Assembly (NCBI RefSeq): GCF_008124785.1
Contig: NZ_VNHU01000002.1
Location: 434,001 to 498,000, forward strand
From: Aquimarina intermedia
GTDB lineage: Bacteria > Bacteroidota > Bacteroidia > Flavobacteriales > Flavobacteriaceae
Direction: 5' to 3'
DNA length: 64,000 nucleotides
The translations under genes were made by a program, and so were the position numbers. Shown in pieces: positions 59,643-64,000 of this stretch. The stretch's first letter is position 1. Every line of letters begins with the position of its first letter. Under the pieces are notes generated by a model, which was given only the letters and a program-made list of their open reading frames with translations, did not search any database and was not told the DNA's origin.

Positions 59643-62141
59643 ATGAAAAAAAATTACAAAAAAGTCTTGGTCGCTTCTGCCATCGGACTCTCCTTTTTTT
59701 GTGCTGAAGCACAGGAAAAAAAACAAGGTGACAGCTTTGTACAGCCACCAAAATTTATGAAAATTGATGGTGAAGCTACTCAAAACAAAAGTGCTCAGAG
59801 TATTTTGAGTGAATATATTGGGTTGAACCATGCAAACAGCTACACTAAAATGGCCGAGCAAGTTGATCAACTTGGTATCACACACAAACGTTTTCAACAA
59901 CGATATAAAGGTGTAAAAGTGGAGTATGGTATTGCCGTGCTGGACGCAAAAGGAAATAAAACTACTTCGCTGCATGGAGAATATTATAATGTAGACCGTG
60001 TAAATACGACGCCATCTATAAGTAAATCCCAGGCTTTACAGCGAGCGATCAGCCATACAGGTGCGCAAAAATATTTATGGCAAGATGCACAAGCATCTGA
60101 AGCTATGAATAATTATAACACTGGTGGAGAGCTAGTTATTCTACCTGATTTTCAATCAGAAAATGAAAAGGGTCTGTTAACTAATTACAATCTTGCCTAT
60201 AAATTTGATATATACGCTACACAGCCTTTGAGTAGAGGATATCTTTATATCGATGCTCATTCGGGAGAGGCATTATATTACGATGCTATAATTAAGCATC
60301 TTGGTGAACATAGTAATTCAAGTACAGCATTAAAAACGGTGCATTTACCAAGTCGAGCTGAATTTGAAGCTGCTACATTAGCTACAGGAAGTGCCGCAAC
60401 ACGTTATAGTGGTACACAACCCATTACTACCAGAATAATAGGTAGTAGCTATGCATTAAGAGATAATACACGAGGAAATGGTGTAAATACTTACAATAGT
60501 GGACAAACTCAGTCCTATCCAACTACAGATTTTACTGATGCAGATAATAATTGGACTGCAGCAGAATTTAACAATACTGCCAAAGACAATGCTGCGCTTG
60601 ACGCCCATTGGGGAGCAGAAAGAACTTATGATTATTGGCAAGCAATCCACGCCAGAAACAGTTTTGACGGTGCCGGTGCAGAAATCAAGAGTTGGGTTCA
60701 TTATGGATCAGCTTATGATAATGCTTTCTGGAACGGATCGGTGATGACCTACGGTGATGGATCTTCTAATGGATCTGAAGGAAACGGAAGTTTTGACGCA
60801 TTGACAAGTTTAGATGTCGCAGCACACGAAATTGGACATGCAGTTACTACGAATACAGCAAATTTAGCATATCAAAGGGAGTCTGGTGGTCTTAATGAAG
60901 GGTTCTCTGACATCTGGGGTGCTGCAGTTGAGCATTTTGCAAAAGGTAATGGGAACGATCTGGCTCCGGATGCTTCTATTTGGTTGATCGGTGACGAGAT
61001 TGATCGCCGTACCGGATCTGCTGCTCTACGTTCTATGAGCAATCCAAACTCAGCCGGTGATCCGGACACATATGGTGGTACGTACTGGAAAAATCCTAAT
61101 TGTGGATTTCCAACACAGAGTAATGATTATTGCGGTGTACATACCAACTCTGGTGTATTAAATTATTGGTTCTATCTAAGTACTGTAGGTGGATCAGGTA
61201 CGAATGATATAGGGAGTTCTTTTAATGTTTCGGGAATAGGGATCTTAAAGGCTGCTAAAGTTGCTTATAGAACTCTTAGCGTGTATTTATCTGCTAATTC
61301 AACATTTGCCGATGCTAGAGCCGGAGCAATACAATCTGCTAAAGATTTGTACGGAGTCGATAGTGCCGAAGAAATTGCAATTACTAATGCATGGTATGCT
61401 GTTGGTGTAGGATCTGAATATGGTACCGGTGGAGGCATATCGTACTGTTCTTCAAAAGGAAACAGCGTTGTAGATGAATATATTAGTCGTGTACAAGTAG
61501 GTACTATAAACAAAACTTCTGGTGCTTCAAGTGCTGGATATGCTGATTATACATCAACCGCAACAGATTTAAACCTTAGTACTGCATATTCTATAACCAT
61601 TACACCTACCTGGACAGGAAGAACATATAGAGAAGGGTATGCTGTTTGGATTGATTACAACCAGGATGGAGACTTTACAGATGCGGGAGAACTCGTATGG
61701 AGTAAATCAGCCTCTACAACGACTCCCGTAAGTGGTTCTTTCACAGTTCCTTCTTCAGGTGCATCTGGAGCAACAAGAATGCGTGTGTCGATGAAATATA
61801 ACGGCATTCCAAGTTCATGTGAAACCTTCAGTTATGGTGAGGTTGAGGATTACACAGTTACCTTAGGTTCTGCTGCTGTAGCGTCTGCCGTGACGGGAAT
61901 AGCAGAAGCTAGCGACATTGCATTATCTATATATCCTAACCCTGTCAACGGAAATGAATTCTCTATCAGCATGAAGAATCCTGCAGATGCAACATTTGAA
62001 ATCCTGAATATATTAGGAAAGCGTGTTACTGCCGGTGTTGTTAAAGGTGCTATAGACGTTCAAAATTTATCTGCAGGTATGTATATTTTGAGAGTTAGCA
62101 CTGCAACAGAAACCTTCACAAAACGTTTCGTTAAAAAATAG
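59643..62141 (+). CDS. T9SS-secreted M4-family metalloprotease
   Basis: An 832-residue secreted protease. A signal peptide (to about residue 23) precedes FTP and PepSY-like prodomains (about 45-200). The thermolysin-like domain has HEIGH (His395, His399) and the third ligand Glu419 in GGLNEGFSD. A GEVED domain (GEVEDYTV, near residue 730) and a type A T9SS sorting domain (NGNEFSISMKNPADATFEIL, ending RFVKK) follow. It is autoprocessed and digests extracellular protein. A strong terminator follows. Confidence 0.96.
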   Translation: MKKNYKKVLVASAIGLSFFCAEAQEKKQGDSFVQPPKFMKIDGEATQNKSAQSILSEYIGLNHANSYTKMAEQVDQLGITHKRFQQRYKGVKVEYGIAVLDAKGNKTTSLHGEYYNVDRVNTTPSISKSQALQRAISHTGAQKYLWQDAQASEAMNNYNTGGELVILPDFQSENEKGLLTNYNLAYKFDIYATQPLSRGYLYIDAHSGEALYYDAIIKHLGEHSNSSTALKTVHLPSRAEFEAATLATGSAATRYSGTQPITTRIIGSSYALRDNTRGNGVNTYNSGQTQSYPTTDFTDADNNWTAAEFNNTAKDNAALDAHWGAERTYDYWQAIHARNSFDGAGAEIKSWVHYGSAYDNAFWNGSVMTYGDGSSNGSEGNGSFDALTSLDVAAHEIGHAVTTNTANLAYQRESGGLNEGFSDIWGAAVEHFAKGNGNDLAPDASIWLIGDEIDRRTGSAALRSMSNPNSAGDPDTYGGTYWKNPNCGFPTQSNDYCGVHTNSGVLNYWFYLSTVGGSGTNDIGSSFNVSGIGILKAAKVAYRTLSVYLSANSTFADARAGAIQSAKDLYGVDSAEEIAITNAWYAVGVGSEYGTGGGISYCSSKGNSVVDEYISRVQVGTINKTSGASSAGYADYTSTATDLNLSTAYSITITPTWTGRTYREGYAVWIDYNQDGDFTDAGELVWSKSASTTTPVSGSFTVPSSGASGATRMRVSMKYNGIPSSCETFSYGEVEDYTVTLGSAAVASAVTGIAEASDIALSIYPNPVNGNEFSISMKNPADATFEILNILGKRVTAGVVKGAIDVQNLSAGMYILRVSTATETFTKRFVKK

Positions 62142-62170
62142 TTTATTAGTATACTATTCTTTAGTCATGA

Positions 62171-62206
62171 AATCCCTTGGAGTATTAACTCCAGGGGATT
62201 TTTTTT
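62171..62206 (+). terminator. intrinsic terminator of the M4 protease gene
   Basis: A 13-bp stem (AATCCCTTGGAGT and its complement with one G-T pair), a 4-nt loop and a run of T residues, 29 bp after the stop. Confidence 0.9.
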
Positions 62207-62261
62207 ATCAGAAAACCAATGCGGATCCGTCTTTACGATCTGTAAAATAAATTTGTTATGG

Positions 62262-62978
62262 CTAAATCGTAGTGATCTCTGAAGGCAGTAAAAGAGCTTC
62301 CTGCCTTAATTTAAGTATGATCTGGGCCACAGCTATTGTATCCTTTTCGCAATAGGTGACTATTCTATCCAAGTTTTTTTCTTTATAATATACTTCGCCT
62401 ACCTGACTTCCATCAATATCGTCTTTGGGAGAAGGAATACCCAATATATTAGTGAGTAATTTGAGAGATGTATAATGCTTATAATCTCCGAATTTCCATA
62501 ATTCTAAGGTGTCCAAATGAGGTACTTCCCAAGGTTTTTTACCGAAGAGGTCTAACTTAGCGGGTAATGAAATTCCGTTGATTAATATTCGTCTTGCGAT
62601 ATAAGGAAAATCAAACTCTTTACCGTTATGCGCGCATAAAAGATGTTGCGGACGGTTAAAATGTGATTCTAACAGCTTTTTAAATTCAACCAAAAGCTCT
62701 TCTTCCTTTTCATTGTGAAAAGAGGTAACTCTAAAGCTCCTGTTATCGCCAACATCTGAAAAATATCCGACTGAAATACAGACAATTTTACCAAATTCAG
62801 CCCAGATCCCAGCTCTTTCATAAAACTCCTCAGGTGTAAAATCTTCTTTACGTTGATATTTTGTTTTCTCACTCCATAAATATTGCATTTCCGGACTTAA
62901 TGCATCAAAAACTTCATGCAGGGGAACTGTTTCAATATCAAGAAAAAGAATATGCTCTAAATTTAATTTATGTAACAT
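62262..62978 (-). CDS. DEDDy 3'-5' exonuclease (PolB-exo-like)
   Basis: 238 residues from ATG 62978 (a TTG one codon earlier is less likely). It has an RNase H-like DEDDy exonuclease fold: Exo I is FLDIETVP, Exo II is CAHNGKEFDFPYIAR, and Exo III is VTYCEKDTIAV. It resembles predicted exonucleases related to DNA polymerase B. It overlaps the serine hydrolase gene by 11 bp, implying one operon. Role in repair or RNA turnover unknown. Confidence 0.88.
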   Translation of the reverse strand: MLHKLNLEHILFLDIETVPLHEVFDALSPEMQYLWSEKTKYQRKEDFTPEEFYERAGIWAEFGKIVCISVGYFSDVGDNRSFRVTSFHNEKEEELLVEFKKLLESHFNRPQHLLCAHNGKEFDFPYIARRILINGISLPAKLDLFGKKPWEVPHLDTLELWKFGDYKHYTSLKLLTNILGIPSPKDDIDGSQVGEVYYKEKNLDRIVTYCEKDTIAVAQIILKLRQEALLLPSEITTI

Positions 62979-64000
62979 CAATCAACATATTTAAAGCTTC
63001 TTCCAAATAAATGTAAAAATCTCTAGTAAACGATTTACCATCCTTAAATTCTGATCGTTGATGTCCTAAGCGTACAATCGTGATATTTTCTTCAGGTATA
63101 GATATTACATACTGTCCTAAAATACCACGCATAACAAAAATTTTCTTGTCAAGATGGTTGGACAACCAAAATCCGTAGCCATACATAGCGCTATCAGCAA
63201 ATCTGGGCTGAATCGCTTTGTCGGTAAAAGCTTCAGGCAACAGTTGTTGCCCCCCGTAATTACCTCCATTTTGAAATAACAAGCCAAATTTTGCAAAATC
63301 TCTAGCTGTACTGGCAATGCAGCAGTATGCTTTTTCCATACCGCTATCTTCACTATCCAACTGCCACAACCCGTCTTGACTCATACCCATAGGTTTCCAA
63401 AAACTTTCACTTAAATAGGAGGATAGATTTTTTCCGGTTGCTTTTTCTATCACCATTCCCAATAATTGCGTGTTTCCACTTAAATACTCAAAAGCCTCTC
63501 CGGGTGTTTTTATTACGTCCAGATCTAACATAACTTCTCGTATGTCAGTATCATAATATGCCTTTGCAGTAATAGAAAACGGACTTGTATAATGTTCTGT
63601 CCAATCCAAACCTGACGCCATTGAGGATAAATCTCCTACGGTCATCTGTGCTGCTGTCCCTTCAGAAAACTCGGTAAAAAAATCACCTACAGGCTGTTCA
63701 AGGCTTTTAATATGTCCATCCATAATTGCTTTCCCCAATAAGGCAGTCACAATACTTTTTGCCATCGAAAAAGAATTTGTTCGAGACAAACTATCATATC
63801 CCGGAGCATAATATTCATGCCAAACACTATCATTCTTTAAGATCAAAAAAGAGGTAGTTCCCAAAGCAGCGTGTGTACTATCCAAACGTTCTGAAGGCAA
63901 AATAGAATTGTAATACTGATGTTGAGGTATCTCATTAATTGTTTCAGCTGTTTTGATAGTGCGGTTATCAAAGTGTGGATAATCATCAATAAAAGCAGTC
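62968..64000 (-). CDS. serine hydrolase (class C beta-lactamase-like), 5' end beyond window
   Basis: The frame stays open to the right window edge, so the N-terminus is missing; the visible part is about 343 residues. The catalytic SxxK is SMAK in RTNSFSMAKSIV. Conserved neighbours include ASGLDWTEHY, AFEYLSGNTQLLG, and EKAYCCIASTARDFAKFG. It belongs to the beta-lactamase-related serine hydrolase family, which includes D-aminopeptidases and esterases. Substrate unknown. It is upstream of and overlaps the exonuclease gene. Confidence 0.88.
   Translation of the reverse strand, partial: TAFIDDYPHFDNRTIKTAETINEIPQHQYYNSILPSERLDSTHAALGTTSFLILKNDSVWHEYYAPGYDSLSRTNSFSMAKSIVTALLGKAIMDGHIKSLEQPVGDFFTEFSEGTAAQMTVGDLSSMASGLDWTEHYTSPFSITAKAYYDTDIREVMLDLDVIKTPGEAFEYLSGNTQLLGMVIEKATGKNLSSYLSESFWKPMGMSQDGLWQLDSEDSGMEKAYCCIASTARDFAKFGLLFQNGGNYGGQQLLPEAFTDKAIQPRFADSAMYGYGFWLSNHLDKKIFVMRGILGQYVISIPEENITIVRLGHQRSEFKDGKSFTRDFYIYLEEALNMLIDVT

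Noticed and set aside
1..64000. CRISPR arrays, rRNA, prophage or insertion sequences
   Set aside because: No regularly spaced repeats, no ribosomal RNA sequence and no transposase, integrase or phage structural genes were seen on either strand.

Overview
The window is a low-GC, gene-dense piece of a Bacteroidota chromosome, most likely a marine member of the Flavobacteriaceae. The evidence is the repeated TAnnTTTG -7 promoter elements and the near absence of Shine-Dalgarno sequences. It also carries type IX secretion C-terminal sorting domains, a tRNA without an encoded CCA end, lipoproteins of Bacteroidota type, a TonB-dependent receptor, and a flavobacterial-type carotenoid set (lycopene cyclase, CruF-like hydratase, CrtD-like desaturase). 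Genus cannot be told from the sequence alone. No prophage, insertion sequence, CRISPR array or rRNA was seen.

Layout. 1-2.6 kb: a Rab-like small GTPase beside a hybrid histidine kinase, then a TerB-like protein. 2.9-9.2 kb: the four-gene ligase-associated DNA repair set (exonuclease, ATP-dependent ligase, Lhr-like helicase, PdeM), with a RelE/ParE-type toxin-antitoxin pair lodged between helicase and PdeM. 9.2-12.5 kb: a tryptophan-rich membrane protein and a MerA/glutathione-reductase-like flavoprotein bracketed by palindromic interspersed repeats. 12.5-23.6 kb: mfd, a membrane-bound XRE regulator, YraN, an LD-carboxypeptidase, a DUF1800/DUF1501 pair (DUF1501 has both Tat and T9SS signals) and metG. 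23.7-31.7 kb: a lipoprotein operon with a 5'-nucleotidase split into two genes plus an isoaspartyl peptidase, a TIR-domain protein divergent from a radical SAM gene, a lipid operon (plsC, acyl-ACP desaturase, HD hydrolase) and a bacilliredoxin. 31.9-42.6 kb: a TerB-DnaJ protein, the carotenoid operon, a DMT exporter, feoAB with its small partner, SCO, rseP and tRNA-Asn. 42.8-46.2 kb: a PLP enzyme, a DUF1611 protein and a dipeptide epimerase. 46.3-64 kb: an astacin lipoprotein, small secreted proteins, the recO/TonB receptor/HAD operon, gdhA, a trans-sulfuration enzyme, assorted small enzymes, a T9SS-exported M4 protease, a 3'-5' exonuclease and an edge-truncated serine hydrolase.

How the genes work together. 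Much of the window is housekeeping (mfd, metG, recO, rseP, tRNA-Asn, gdhA). Several genes fit life on polymeric or detrital matter: secreted M4 and astacin proteases, a TonB receptor, a split nucleotidase, an isoaspartyl peptidase, and a DUF1611/epimerase pair that may use D-glutamate or muropeptide-derived substrates. The signals I find most worth following are the PLP-DUF1611-epimerase cluster, the symmetric pair of GGAAnnnTTCC dyads between the TIR gene and the radical SAM gene, the toxin-antitoxin pair inside the repair operon, and the repeat-bracketed flavoprotein. All functions are read from protein motifs and context; no database search was possible.
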